A DNA stretch of 64,000 nt from Scylla paramamosain (lineage: Eukaryota > Arthropoda > Malacostraca > Decapoda > Portunidae), in contig NC_087171.1 of assembly GCF_035594125.1 (NCBI RefSeq), forward strand, positions 15,794,267 through 15,858,266. The letters are read 5' to 3'. This document shows positions 37,781 through 51,160 of this stretch, in pieces. The position numbers and the translations under genes are program-made. The notes beneath the pieces are model-generated. The model was not told the origin of the DNA and made no database searches. It was given only the letters and a program-made list of their open reading frames with translations. Within the stretch, counting starts at the first letter, position 1. Each line of letters opens with the position of its first letter.

Positions 37781-37827
<47 letters not shown>
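37781..37827. repeat. (TG)n
   Basis: 47 bp pure. Confidence 0.96.
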
Positions 37828-38502
37828 ACCTATTTTCCAGGAGTAATCAGTATAAATATAATCTGGTGAACTGTTCTGCATTCTCTCATGACATCGCTGG
37901 TAAAATGAGTCTTCGATGTAGATTTGTTGAGTTCCGCGCTGTCATTATGTCGTTGTCTCTAAAGGATGGTATCAACTGAGGAGTCTTTGTGCTCTTAGAC
38001 TGGCTACCGGAAAGGTTATGTTCCCAGTGCACCTGCTGCTGCGGAACTGCTGAAATACTGGGCACTGATTTACACTGAAGTTTCCAAATCCTTCCCGACT
38101 TTTTTTTTTTTACACTTTCTGTAAATTTCACGTCTGAGGTAGCACAGCACCAGCAGCAACAGCAATCACAGCGGCTTTTCGTGACCTTTGACATGGAGTC
38201 CAGTGAAGCCCTGAGGCAATTGTAATGTAAGTGTGAAAGTATGTGTGGATTTTTTCTCTTACAACTCGTTCCTCAAAGCAAGGATCAAAACTGAATAAAT
38301 TGTGCACCAGCATTCTTAGATAAAAGTTTGTCGACGCCGTGGGTTTATAATGTAGGACAGTGAGACAGTGCAGAACTTCTCCTGTGAAGGGTCGTTGGCT
38401 CACCATTGCCTCGTGTGCAGCAAGAAGCCAGTGGGCATTATCATTATGTTCAGCTTTAGAGAAAGGGAAAATCAAGAATAAGGGACTAAGAAATCAAACA
38501 AC

Positions 38503-38650
38503 TCACCATGCTAAAGAGATTTGTGTATTTACTCTAGCCCCCTGTCCTCTAAAAGTCATTATAGTTGTATTAAATCTATATGTACTACTAGAGGTGTCAT
38601 TTACTTACCATACTATAGGGATTAATGTGTTAGCTCTATCCCGCTGCCCT
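38503..38650. repeat. ~45-bp direct repeat at 101-bp spacing
   Basis: 'Tcaccatgctaaagagattt' at 38503 resembles 'ttaccatactatagggatta' at 38604. Both continue to 'ctctagccccctgtcct' or 'ctctatcccgctgccct'. Confidence 0.5.
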
Positions 38651-38959
38651 TGAACCAGGTACTGCGTGAGGCAAGCAACGTGTGATCCACAAACTCATTC
38701 CTCCTCCCTGTTGAGTTAATCGATAGATACTGTCACCTTTACGTGTAGAGAAGATTAACTGCTGTAGGTCTTGTGTCACGTCCCGCCGCTAAGGGGAAAA
38801 ATTCTCATTACAACACAGTGGCGACACGCTTCTGAATCTTCAAAGACGATTATCCGTGATAGCCTTTGTTCCTTCCTTGACTAAGTTTCCTTCATCGTCA
38901 CTGTAGTATTTGATAAAGAAAATACAAGTATGGCCATGAAAGATATATTACGAAGGTTG

Positions 38960-39145
<186 letters not shown>

Positions 39146-39404
39146 GCAAGCCGCCACAGGCTAAGGAGAGCTAGCCTTTGACCATATTTTTCTTCTCTTT
39201 GATTTTTCTTCGCGTTTTCTTGGGGTTTCTTGGAAGCTTCGGGCTTATGAATGATTTCACGGAGGATCACCCCGTACCTCTGGGGTGCAAACAGCGCCTG
39301 CGTGTCAGAAAACTGTGCTGGCGGAAAAAAATGTTGACTTTGAACACTAAGGCATTCAGTCTTTCGAACATCTCATTTCACATGTTTAGGAACCGTTATA
39401 TAAA

Positions 39405-39511
<107 letters not shown>

Positions 39512-39607
39512 ATTGGTCGGTCTTTCACGTCTGACACGTTAAAAAAGCATTCAATGTTTTGGTGTCTTATCTAAGACTATTTTCAACACATTTTTGTATG
39601 AAAGAAG

Positions 39608-39905
39608 GGATCTGGGGCAGTATTCTTCATAAAATTATGACGTGTGTCATAGCTATGGAAGATGCGTATTTCTTAGAACGTTTATCATAAGTCGTATGTC
39701 ATAAGTTATGAATTCAGCGAAACCTTCTATCATAACTGTCTGCCATATGTTGCACAGGGTCGACCCAGTCTTAGCATCCCGCGTAGATTTATGACAGACA
39801 CAGATTATGACATCTAAACTGTGATAAAAATGCACCATTTCGCCCTCGCTATAACATTTTTCATAGCTAAGACTTGCTAGGACAGCTTCGTGAATATGGA
39901 CCCTG
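39608..39905. mobile_element. MITE-like palindromic element
   Basis: The left end (GGGGCAGTATTCTTCATAA) and the reverse complement of the right end (CAGGGTCCATATTCACGAAG) are imperfect terminal inverted repeats. The inner arms also pair (left CATAGCTATGGAAGATG, right CATTTTTCATAGCTAAG). The interior is rich in ATGACATA/TCATAA words and non-coding. Size near 300 bp and 'TATTC-TCA-A' ends recall MITEs common in marine invertebrates. Family assignment is not possible by eye. Confidence 0.5.
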
Positions 39906-39994
39906 GCTTAGGGCAACAAAACATAATAAAATAAAAAAAAAATTAAAGATGTCAGTCACCCAAACAGTACAGTCCGAAAAGCGTTATCCAAAAT

Positions 39995-40130
39995 CTGAAG
40001 TTATTAGTGTTTTTAAAGATGTTTTCGTGACTCTAATGATCGATTAACGATGATTCTGCTTCGTTAATGGCAAAAAACATTCATGAGAACACGTCTAATA
40101 ATCTCTGTGGCCTTTGGGAATAGACCGCAT
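39995..40130 (-). repeat. Dispersed repeat family C
   Basis: 'Tttttaaagatgttttcgtg', 'gattaacgatgattctgc' and 'taataatctctgtggccttt' identify a reverse copy. It abuts the (AC)n at 40146. Confidence 0.5.
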
Positions 40131-40142
40131 TGTTTCTCTGAC

Positions 40143-40145
<3 letters not shown>

Positions 40146-40235
<90 letters not shown>
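40146..40235. repeat. (AC)n
   Basis: 90 bp pure. Confidence 0.97.
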
Positions 40236-40239
<4 letters not shown>

Positions 40240-40342
40240 CACAAAGCTTCCCAAGGTAAAGAACGTATCCCTTGTTGTTCCTTTGCTGTCACGGAAAACT
40301 TATGGATGTACATTTTTATTATCGGTATATCCCCAGACCTGA

Positions 40343-40349
<7 letters not shown>

Positions 40350-40427
<78 letters not shown>
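40350..40427. repeat. (TC)n
   Basis: 78 bp pure, preceded by an 8-C run. Confidence 0.97.
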
Positions 40428-40428
<1 letters not shown>

Positions 40429-40721
40429 AATCTTTTTCTTTCTCTATTCTTTTGCCTTTCTTTTCATCTCCTTCCTCTTTTCTTTACTACACCATGTCTT
40501 TTTCCCTGTCCTTTTCCTTTCTGTGTTTTTCACTCAGATATCTTCTTCTGTTCCATTCTCATACTTTCCTTTATTTTTGGACACCATTTTCTCTGTGCAT
40601 TTTTTCATCAAAAGAGTCGAAAAAAGACGGATAGGTTGTAACAGATTGAATGGCTGACTGATTATCATTTCAGGGCAGTAATCAGCCATACACTCCCTAA
40701 GTACACAAGATAATAAAAAAA

Positions 40722-41065
40722 GATGCAAGAGGCCAGTAAGCCTACACGTGGCGGCCTCTGTATAAAACATGTCTACCTATATCCGTACATCATCCCTATC
40801 AATAAAGTTACCTAATCTTTTAAAGCTCCCCCATTGACTCGGTAGCACCAACTTGATTACTGAGTCTGTTGCAATCATTCACTACTCTGTTTTAGAACCT
40901 TTTATTTCCTTTTATGTATTTCTTTTTGTTCCACTTTTTATCTCACTTGACCAAGCTTATATACGTTCTTTCGTTCTATGTTCATTGCTAATCCTAAGAA
41001 TTTTACTTAAATCATGTTTGTTATATCCTTTATACTACTTAATCTATTCTTAATCTACCCCTCTC
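40722..41065 (-). mobile_element. LINE 3' end relic, family A
   Basis: The reverse strand shows the family A tail: an 'ATCAAGTTG..GCTACCGAGTCAATGGGG' segment, a decayed LDKF region, then the conserved 'CCGCCACGTGTAGGCTTACT' 3' UTR. It adjoins a family D copy at 41090. Confidence 0.65.
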
Positions 41066-41089
41066 TGACGAACGGAAATTGAAAGATTT

Positions 41090-41270
41090 TCACTGCGTTA
41101 TGCAATAATTCACAGCATTAAAAGCTATGTATGGAATTTTTATAAGCCTTTACGAAAAAAAAAAAAAAAAAGGATAAAAAGAATAGATTTTGCAAATTCT
41201 CGACAGTTCAGTGTTTGGAGGTGACTGTAGGACAAGAAAAGGTGTCTCAGAGTGGTTAGTAATTGAAGAA
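41090..41270 (+). repeat. Dispersed repeat family D
   Basis: 'Ttatgcaataattcacagca', an internal A-run at 41155-41171, 'agtgtttggaggtgactgta' and 'ggtgtctcagagtggttagt' match family D. It lies next to a family A LINE tail in the opposite orientation. Confidence 0.5.
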
Positions 41271-41620
41271 ATATGTGTTAAATAGCAACGTAAGGGTTAA
41301 GGAATATTTCACTTCCCTTGTATGTTTTAATCATTCTCCTCTGTACTGACGCTAAGAAACCTATATACATGCAATATTATCCCTTCTATAATACTGGGAT
41401 GAGAACTGTCACAACATAATTTCGGTGAGGTCTGATCAGAGCCAAATATAACTTTAACATTACCTCAGAGCTTCAGATTTTTAACGCTCCTGAAGGTGAA
41501 TCCTGACGCATGATTATCTTTATTTCTGACTTCTGTATCTAGTTTTTTTTCTGACGGAGATCTGAGTTAACTGTAAGTCGTAAATCTTTTCCGCTCATTG
41601 AACTTATCTGGGGAAGAAGA

Positions 41621-41622
<2 letters not shown>

Positions 41623-41670
<48 letters not shown>

Positions 41671-41689
41671 TGTGTGTGTGTGTGTGTGT
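41623..41689. repeat. (GA)n(GT)n compound
   Basis: GA to 41669, GT to 41689. Confidence 0.97.
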
Positions 41690-41807
41690 ATTTGTGTATT
41701 TGTATCTGAGTGCGTGTGGGTGTTGGTTTACGCACACAAAGTTTACAAGGTTTATGTACTACGCCAAAGATTTCGGTATTTTCCATTCTCAAAAAGTTTC
41801 CATAGTA

Positions 41808-41834
41808 ATGATGATGATGATGATGATGATAATG

Positions 41835-41896
<62 letters not shown>
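41808..41896. repeat. (GAT)n(AAT)n
   Basis: GAT 41808-41830 grading into AAT. Confidence 0.96.
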
Positions 41897-41897
<1 letters not shown>

Positions 41898-41939
41898 GGA
41901 GTATCTATATCGCACGTCAAAGTCGCCACCTCTTCCCTC

Positions 41940-41974
41940 AAAAAAAAAAAAAAAAAAAAAAAAGAGAGAGAGAG
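41940..41974. repeat. Poly-A then short (GA)n
   Basis: A-run of about 23 followed by GA. Confidence 0.9.
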
Positions 41975-42059
41975 ATTTACTCCCACCATTTCTGAAACGC
42001 GCAATTCCGGTTCAAAAAGAGCGCGGGAAATAAGAAGCCGTTCAGGGCCGAGTGACAAA

Positions 42060-43460
<1,401 letters not shown>

Positions 43461-43507
43461 GGAGGAGGAGGAGGAGGAGGAGGAGGAGGAGAAGGAGAAG
43501 GAGGAGG
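43461..43507. repeat. (GAG)n
   Basis: GGA array with AAG variants. Confidence 0.93.
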
Positions 43508-43892
43508 GTCGCGTTAATAACTCATCCGAACAACATCTGCTTCTGCGTGCCGTTTCTTTGAGAGATGTAAGGCCAAGTAAATACTGGCGAAATATTACCT
43601 AAGTCAAAGGGGAGCTTCACGCCATGCAATGAAACTCAGTGGAACGTAATTCATGCCGTTTACTCCTCGCCCTTCGTCTCCTTGTGGAAGGCAAATAGCA
43701 ACTGTGAGCATGTGTTGACGTGACATTTTCTGTTCAGGGGAAGGAAGACAAAGTGTTAGGTGCCATTGCACGTTATTGTAGTTCACGGATGACCTTAAGA
43801 TTGGGTGATTAATGATGTAAATTGACAAACTACATCATTTATTTGTCGTTGATTGTTTCACGAAGAGATAAAAAAAGGAAGATATGAAAATT

Positions 43893-43894
<2 letters not shown>

Positions 43895-43960
<66 letters not shown>
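43895..43960. repeat. (GA)n
   Basis: 66 bp pure. Confidence 0.97.
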
Positions 43961-43961
<1 letters not shown>

Positions 43962-44115
43962 GTACATACATAGAGTGGCAGAGAGGCAGACAGAGGGAGA
44001 GACTGATAGAGTGATTAACGCCGTAACTACTAGATCATAAGACGCCAGATAGACAGACACGAACAGACAGAAGGAATGCCAGACAACACGTGGCAAGCAA
44101 ACAGAGGTGGGCCAT

Positions 44116-44152
44116 AATAATAATAATAACAATAATAATAATAATAATAATA
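44116..44152. repeat. (AAT)n
   Basis: One AAC variant. Confidence 0.92.
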
Positions 44153-44528
44153 AAAGTAACAGGAAGGAATATTCTTAGCTCACATGAGAGCGTAAGTGGA
44201 AACACACACTGCTGCTTGTCCCTCCTTTGTGTTCTCTTTTTCTTCTCTACAACCTTCCCCAACACTTACCCAGCTGTGTGACGTCCGATCCTCAGCGCCA
44301 CATTAAAAAAGGAAGCCCTGGAAGTGATGAATTAAACCCACGCTAAGGGTGGATGGTACGAACGGATGGTATGAAAAAGTTAACATCACGGACCGACTTG
44401 CCAGACTTCAAAGGTTGCCAGATCGGGCGCCATAAGCAAACACTCACCAATGCACTTGTATCTGTATCTGAGTGCGCCTCGTCCCGGGTGTAAGAGTAAG
44501 TGTGGGTGGATTCTGGCTCTCTATGATG

Positions 44529-44531
<3 letters not shown>

Positions 44532-44571
<40 letters not shown>

Positions 44572-44580
44572 ACACACACA
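44532..44580. repeat. (AC)n
   Basis: One AT variant near 44568. Confidence 0.95.
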
Positions 44581-44589
44581 TGCATACAT

Positions 44590-45200
44590 CCAAAAGAAGT
44601 TTAGAATTTATATGTTTTAGACAGTTTTAGGGAAGGGGAGAGTTTTGACATTTTAGATATTTTAAAAGTTGGACAGTCCACACAGCTAACGAATTTAGAA
44701 GGTTTAGAATATTAGAATATAGACTTTGTAGGGAGTTTGGAATGGTTAGGGAATTATAACTGTTTCGGTACTTCGAGATTTTAGACAACTTGGTTTAGAC
44801 AGAGTTTAAACAATTTAGACATTTAGACAGGATGGATTTACGGGTGAAAATAACCTAAGCAGAGACAATCTAGGAGGAATTTAGATAAATTGCTAGTTTA
44901 GACGTCTATAGTTTACAGTTTAGACAGAACATGGACAGACAGACGGATAGATTTACCGGTGGAAAAAACACATATTTATATTGCTAATTTAGACAGAATA
45001 TAGACATTCTAGAAATAATTTAGACAGTTTAGAGGTTTACAGTTAAGACAATTAAGACAGCATAGATAGACAGATGGATGGACTTATGGCTGAAAATACC
45101 CAAGTAGAGACAATCTAGAAAGAATTTACAATGTTTAGTCATTCACTGCTCAGACAATTTAGACAGCATAGACAGACAGATGGATTTACTTATGGAATTA
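44590..45200. repeat. Degenerate TTTAGACA satellite with ~115-bp higher-order unit
   Basis: The octamer TTTAGACA and close variants recur dozens of times on the + strand. Larger landmarks recur too: 'atggatttacgggtgaaaat' near 44831, 'gatagatttaccggtggaaa' near 44946, 'atggacttatggctgaaaat' near 45077 and 'atggatttacttatgg' near 45180. 'Gagacaatctag' follows two of them. This gives a period of about 105-130 bp. No coding content. Confidence 0.75.
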
Positions 45201-45464
45201 CTAACACTTGCATATATCGCCACGAATGTCCGGTGTGTAATCATTACGTTGCCATGTTAAAGCACCGCTGCCACTTGAACGGGTTCACGGAGGCGCGTGT
45301 AGATCCCACCTCGGGCCCAACTCAGAGCCATCCAAGCGCACGAACCTAACGATCCCAGGACATCATAAGGTACACGTTAGTTACAGAAACATGGCTTTTC
45401 TCAAGGTGGCACCGCTGATACTCCAATGAAGAAAAAGGAGACTCATCTCTATCTCTCTTGCTGC

Positions 45465-45501
45465 TGGTGGTGGTGGTAGTGGTGGTGGTGGTGGTGGTGG
45501 T
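45465..45501. repeat. (GGT)n
   Basis: Imperfect, about 12 units. Confidence 0.92.
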
Positions 45502-45572
45502 TAAGATTGAACACGTGACCAGAAGACCAGAAATAACAGTAATTACCGAGTCCACAGAAATTTAGCCTTTAC

Positions 45573-45576
<4 letters not shown>

Positions 45577-45609
<33 letters not shown>
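45577..45609. repeat. (CA)n
   Basis: 33 bp pure. Confidence 0.95.
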
Positions 45610-45612
<3 letters not shown>

Positions 45613-45807
45613 TAAGTAAAAACAAAGAATGCGCTTATTAAGTGAATAGAAACACGACTATATAGCATCAAACGCAGGGCACCACTCACAGAAGCTCTTT
45701 GAGAATTACCTTGAATTTCCTGCCAATTATCATTACGGCGTTAATTAGTAAAGGTTAAGCGGACAATTAGACCATGCATTCCTGTTTACCTACTTTACTC
45801 ATTGTTG

Positions 45808-45809
<2 letters not shown>

Positions 45810-45863
<54 letters not shown>

Positions 45864-45887
45864 GTTATTGTTATTGTTATTATTATT

Positions 45888-45925
<38 letters not shown>
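45810..45925. repeat. (TTA)n(TTG)n
   Basis: TTA grades through alternating TTA/TTG units into TTG. Confidence 0.96.
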
Positions 45926-46007
45926 AATTGTAGTAGCATTAACGTGTTCATTAAGATATTATTGAAAGAACCACCAACTATTAAAACTTACAAACATCTC
46001 ACGGACA

Positions 46008-46011
<4 letters not shown>

Positions 46012-46082
<71 letters not shown>
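46012..46082. repeat. (TC)n
   Basis: 71 bp pure. Confidence 0.97.
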
Positions 46083-46085
<3 letters not shown>

Positions 46086-46455
46086 CAGTTTGTCAATTAT
46101 TTCAAAACAATTGCCCTTATGACGATATCCACTTTTCCTTTCATCCCTTTCTTCTTCCCTCTCTTTCATTCCTCCCGCCCAGCCTCTCCCTCCCTCCTCC
46201 CTCCCGCTCAGCCTCTCCCTTACATCAACAACCACCTTATCCCAAAATTCCGTTTCTTTACCTGCCTTCCCTCCTCACCCTCATCATTACTCTTTCTCCC
46301 TCCGTCTCTCTCTTCGCCATCTCCTTCTCTGCCTCTTCTGCTCTCGTGAGATCATCGTTACTCCCAGTGTGTTATTCCAGCAAGGTTGGTGTCCGTACAT
46401 TGATAGTAACTCTGCTGATAGTTAATGTTATTCCTCTGGGACTGCTGGAGGTCAC

Positions 46456-46456
<1 letters not shown>

Positions 46457-46499
<43 letters not shown>

Positions 46500-46530
46500 G
46501 GTGGGTGTGGGTGGGTGGGTGTGCGGGTGG
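46457..46530. repeat. (TG)n(GGGT)n
   Basis: TG to 46490, then GGGTGGGTG units to about 46530, which give G-quadruplex-forming potential. Confidence 0.93.
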
Positions 46531-46583
46531 GTTGTAGAGGTAGTGAATACTGAAAGGATATTAGTTGCGTGTAGTTGTGGACG

Positions 46584-46586
<3 letters not shown>

Positions 46587-46617
<31 letters not shown>

Positions 46618-46669
46618 AAGTGGTGGTGGTAGTGGTAGTGGTGGTAGTCATATAACTATTACTATAATA

Positions 46670-46712
<43 letters not shown>
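46587..46712. repeat. (TAG)n ... (CTA)n inverted pair
   Basis: TAG/GGT 46587-46650 and CTA 46668-46712 are complementary arms about 20 bp apart. Confidence 0.94.
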
Positions 46713-46713
<1 letters not shown>

Positions 46714-46803
46714 TTATAACTTACATTACGAGCCTCCTACAACCTTCTTTAACTCCAAACATATTAGAGGAGTTAGGAAAGTTTCAAGTAGGTATAATAT
46801 CCT

Positions 46804-46809
<6 letters not shown>

Positions 46810-46877
<68 letters not shown>
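46810..46877. repeat. (TC)n
   Basis: 68 bp pure, followed by AG|ACGG. Confidence 0.97.
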
Positions 46878-46879
<2 letters not shown>

Positions 46880-47033
46880 ACGGTGTCCTTAAGCATCTTC
46901 TGACGCGCCGCCTGTCCCTTGACGCCCCAAACTTGGCTGTCCCGCTCCACCTGTGACACACTATCGGCCAGGCGGGGTGTGGCGGCCATCCTAGATTGAA
47001 GCCTCAGTCACTCATTTGTGCCCGCTACGTAAT

Positions 47034-47035
<2 letters not shown>

Positions 47036-47083
<48 letters not shown>
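47036..47083. repeat. (CT)n
   Basis: 48 bp pure. Confidence 0.97.
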
Positions 47084-47085
<2 letters not shown>

Positions 47086-47087
<2 letters not shown>

Positions 47088-47410
47088 AGTTTCATTAAAT
47101 GTCCACACATAATCTCTCTCCATACATTCATCTCGTCTTCTTTTAAAAGCTCTCTGTTGACTCGGCACTAACAACCTGATTACTGAGTCTATTTCAGTCA
47201 TCTCATTTGAGGACTAATTTCTTCATATCTTCTATTATAAAGGCAATTCTATCATCCATGAACCTGTTGATTTTTATTTCAATCTCATTACTAACCCTAA
47301 GTCTATATCATGTGTGATATATAACCTTTATGCCACTTTAATACCTTCATCAGATCCCCTCTTCATCTACGTTTCTCTGAGGAATAAATTTAATCTCCTC
47401 TTGTAAGGAT
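47086..47410 (-). mobile_element. LINE 3' end relic, family A
   Basis: On the reverse strand the same tail is present in strongly decayed form. Landmarks are 'gaggggatctgatgaagg', 'gactcagtaatcaggttg' and 'cttttaaaagaagac'. The (CT)n at 47035-47083 abuts its 3' side. Confidence 0.65.
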
Positions 47411-47746
47411 TATCACCACAGATTGTAAATGTTAGTAAGAGACGCGGGTGATGAGACAGCGAGATACTTGTGACCAATTCAGACTAATTCGCCTCTTGTC
47501 ATCTTTTCCTTTGATGTGGAGATGCATTCCCATTACTAACTTTCTAAAACAATAGATGACGAGGGCTGCTTTTATCCTTTGAAGCTCTTGACGTGAATGG
47601 AGGATGCTGGGAGGAATCTTTGTTCTGCACCGGAATTATAGAGGCTGGTGGTGATGCTGTCTCCATATGTATAAAAAGAGCAAGAAGGAAGACGAGAATG
47701 AATGGACTAAAGATTTAAATCCTTACCTAGCAGATAAATAAGTTGC

Positions 47747-47750
<4 letters not shown>

Positions 47751-47831
<81 letters not shown>

Positions 47832-47856
47832 CGCTCATTTGCCTTGCCGCAGCCGG

Positions 47857-47949
<93 letters not shown>
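47751..47949. repeat. Twin (GA)n arrays around a hairpin
   Basis: GA 47751-47829 and 47859-47949. The 30-bp spacer contains CTTGCCG-CAGC-CGGCAAG, a 7-bp GC-rich hairpin. Confidence 0.96.
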
Positions 47950-47952
<3 letters not shown>

Positions 47953-48197
47953 AGCGTAACCTTAATAGGAAAAAGAACACCAAACTGAAAAAAACGACAG
48001 ACGAAAATGAGAAAAGCGAAAAGAGGCAAAATAAAAGAAAAATGAAGGGAGAGAAGAAGCATTATTGAAGAAGACTCGTGTTGATTCCTTGCCCCATTAC
48101 CATTTTTTGCTGGGGACAGAGTGAAGGAAGAGAAGGAAAGGAAGCAAGGAAGGGGGAACAAGGAAGGAAGATTGCAACAGGTGTCTCCTTCAGCAGA

Positions 48198-48230
48198 TGG
48201 TGGTGGTGGTGGTGGTGGTGGTAGTGGTGA
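48198..48230. repeat. (GGT)n
   Basis: About 10 units. Confidence 0.92.
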
Positions 48231-48341
48231 AGTTTGGCAGGGAAGTAAAGTTTTTTTCTTTTTTACTTTCTTTTGCCACGTTAAGTGTGAGACACGTGTT
48301 ATCTAAGCAGCCTCTATAACCATCACCTGTTGTCTGCTGCA

Positions 48342-48586
<245 letters not shown>

Positions 48587-48658
48587 GAGGCACTTGTCAA
48601 GGGCATAAAAATAAAATGAATTAACAAGAAAAAACGGAGAAGAATCGAAAGAGTTGGC

Positions 48659-48684
48659 CACTACTACTACTACTACTACTACCG

Positions 48685-48750
<66 letters not shown>

Positions 48751-48786
48751 TTACTTCAAGTACTACTACTACTACTACTACTACTT

Positions 48787-48844
<58 letters not shown>
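48659..48844. repeat. (CTA)n, longest trinucleotide array
   Basis: About 185 bp with CGC, TTA/CTT and TTC variants. Confidence 0.97.
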
Positions 48845-49204
48845 AACTCCACTTATTAGCATAGCATTCCGTCTGGTTTCGACCCGCCCCGCATCACAGT
48901 GTCTGTCTGTGGGGCGTGAAAGGAGGGCGGATGCGGGCGTGTTCCCAGAAGCATCTCGCGGTGACACAGTAGTGAGGCAACGACCGCTTGATCTATGTAA
49001 GTGATCCAGACAAGATGACCCGCCCCTACCATGCCCTGTTCCGCACGACACCCAGCCCTTCTTTCCGGGTCGCCTTCGTGTTATGAATTACGTATTACAC
49101 AAGGTTGAATTAGTGATGAGCTCCACTGGCTTAATTGTTACTAAATTGCTTATAATTACGGTTATCATATATTTTTTGGTGTCTTCGTTTGCGTCTTCCT
49201 TCGG

Positions 49205-49430
49205 TTCTCATCACGGGGATACATTGGGACCGCCTGCGTTCTAGGGGCGGAGGGGTACTCAGGCGCACAGGTTTGAATCCTGGCCACGGTCCGGGGGTAG
49301 GAAGGGCATCCACTCGGGGTAGCCGTTGGGAGGCACTGTCCTAGATCTGACAGACTAGGGAAAGCAGACGTAAAACCTTTTGTCATTCTGTCATTTCCTC
49401 CTCCCACTACACTACGTAGAGACTGAGTGT
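49205..49430 (+). mobile_element. tRNA-derived SINE relic
   Basis: The head folds like a tRNA. GGACCG at 49227-49232 pairs perfectly with CGGTCC at 49287-49292. The T-arm is CAGG-loop-CCTG, and GGTTTGAATCC (49270-49280) is one base from the Pol III box B consensus GGTTCGAATCC. A degenerate box A-like GGGCGGAGGGG lies about 25 nt upstream. The body after the tRNA head (CGGGGGTAGGAAGGGCATCC, then CACTCGGGGTAGCCGTT) is not tRNA and resembles the body of a SINE I associate with decapod genomes. No A-tail or target-site duplication is clear, so the copy is old. It is not a functional tRNA gene. Confidence 0.7.
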
Positions 49431-49461
49431 TTAGATGAATGCGTTAAGATAGACGTGGAAT

Positions 49462-49487
49462 TATTGTTGTTGTTGTTGTTGTCGTCG
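49462..49487. repeat. (TTG)n/(TCG)n short
   Basis: TTG passing to TCG. Confidence 0.85.
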
Positions 49488-49820
49488 TCTGTGGAAAATA
49501 TGTTTAAAAGGAAAAGATAACAAACAAGCTAAAGTGAAATAAAGATGGGTAGGTAGGTGGACGGAAGAGTGAAGTAAATAAATATATATCAATAAACTCG
49601 TAAGCAAATCACAGGATCACTGATATCAGGGGAGAAGAAGAAATTTGTCTAAAAAGGATAAACTTGCGATGCTTAACAATGGTCTGCACCTCAGAACAGC
49701 AAGTGTGAGGCGCTGGTATGTGAGAGCCGTGTGTTGGTGCACGTGTGTGTCTGTTTGTCTCCTCTTGTTATTGTTCTCATTCTTGTTATTCATATTTTGC
49801 CTATCTTACCTTCTTTTTCT

Positions 49821-49822
<2 letters not shown>

Positions 49823-49865
<43 letters not shown>

Positions 49866-49905
49866 TTCTCCTCTTCCTCCTCCTCCTCCTCCTCCTCGTC
49901 CTCCT
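49823..49905. repeat. (TTG)n then (TCC)n
   Basis: TTG to 49863, TCC-rich to about 49905. Confidence 0.93.
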
Positions 49906-50303
49906 CCTTCTCCCGTCGCCTTCATTTGCCTCGCTTTCATTAACCTTTTAACAAGTAATGACATTGTGCCTCATCACTTCACTTGACTCGAACCTTACGA
50001 AGTCTCTCAATTCAATGTTTTTGGCGAATAAACGCGTCTCTGTACCTGCCGCGGAGCAGGACACGACACACCCACGCAGCACGGAACATGACGGCGAGGA
50101 CTGGAGTGGAAACAACATGAAAGTCCTGGAATAACACTTTTTCTCTCCTCTTTACTCTTACGTATGAATGAAGCGGATTGATGCATAAAAAGACAAATGC
50201 ATAAAAACCGCATGATTTTCAACCACTGAAAAATTGAGTAGAAAAAGGCTCCAATCGCTTGAATAACTCGCTTCTAGTTAAACAGTTAACGATAGAGATA
50301 GAC

Positions 50304-50330
50304 AGGCAGGCAGGCAGGCAGGCAGGCAGG
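50304..50330. repeat. (AGGC)n
   Basis: Six units. Confidence 0.92.
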
Positions 50331-50654
50331 GAGTTCTAGAGTTCCTTTGGATAGGATGCGAGCCGAGGGGAGGAGTGAAGGGGTGAAAGGTGAAATGAGA
50401 GATGTATTAGTGAGGGAAGCGCGAATATGCGAGGGCTACGTGGCGATTGGGACTGAGGGAGGGAGGAAGACCAAGGTGGCTGGCTAGTCTGATGCAAGGG
50501 CGAGAGGAATGGTGATTAGTGAGGCGTCCGTTTTCGCGACCAATTATGAAATGGAAATGTAGGCCAGGGAGCGAGGTCGTCTGGCGGGGGAGGGCTGACT
50601 GGCCAAGCAGGGAGTGTGGGCCGGTGGGGAAGAGGAGGAGGATGCTGACGAAGG

Positions 50655-50658
<4 letters not shown>
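50331..50658. other. G/purine-rich strand segment
   Basis: GGGAGG, GCGAGG and GGTG words like those at 36.0-36.6 kb; no gene. Confidence 0.45.

Positions 50659-50733
<75 letters not shown>
50659..50733. repeat. (GA)n
   Basis: 75 bp pure. Confidence 0.97.
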
Positions 50734-50737
<4 letters not shown>

Positions 50738-50939
50738 TATTAGAGCATTTCATTACCTTGGGATAAAATTTTCTAATCGTTCCTTTGATTTTCATTGCGT
50801 GCGTGAACACTTTTCTCAAGTTATGCGGAAAAGTAAATATTTAATGGCATGCACCCACATATATATACAGAGAGAGAGAGAGACATTAGAAACAGCAATC
50901 ATTCAGGTCATTTAATCGAATACTCCTTTAAAATTCCAT

Positions 50940-51160
50940 TAACAAAAAGAAAAAATAATAATAACAGTGAAACAAAAACAAAAAAAAAAACACGAAGATC
51001 ACCAAATGCTAAACAGAATCTTAAAAAAAAAAAAACACAAAAAAAAAAATCATAAGTATTCCTAAGCTTTTAAAAATCCCCCCCGCAAAAAAAAAAAAGA
51101 GAAAAAAAAATCATATCAAAAATAATTATAAAAAAATAAATAAATAATAATAATAATACT
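50940..51160. repeat. A-rich low-complexity tract
   Basis: Multiple A-runs separated by AAT, CAC and C-run islands; no gene. Confidence 0.8.

Noticed and set aside
44590..45200. CRISPR array
   Set aside because: Degenerate contiguous tandem repeats without constant-length unique spacers, in a eukaryotic sequence.
47722..47745. Reverse-strand CTGCTAG|GTAAGG
   Set aside because: Upstream sequence is only mildly pyrimidine-rich; likely chance.
49226..49292. Functional tRNA gene
   Set aside because: No clean D-arm or anticodon arm, and SINE body sequence follows the tRNA head.
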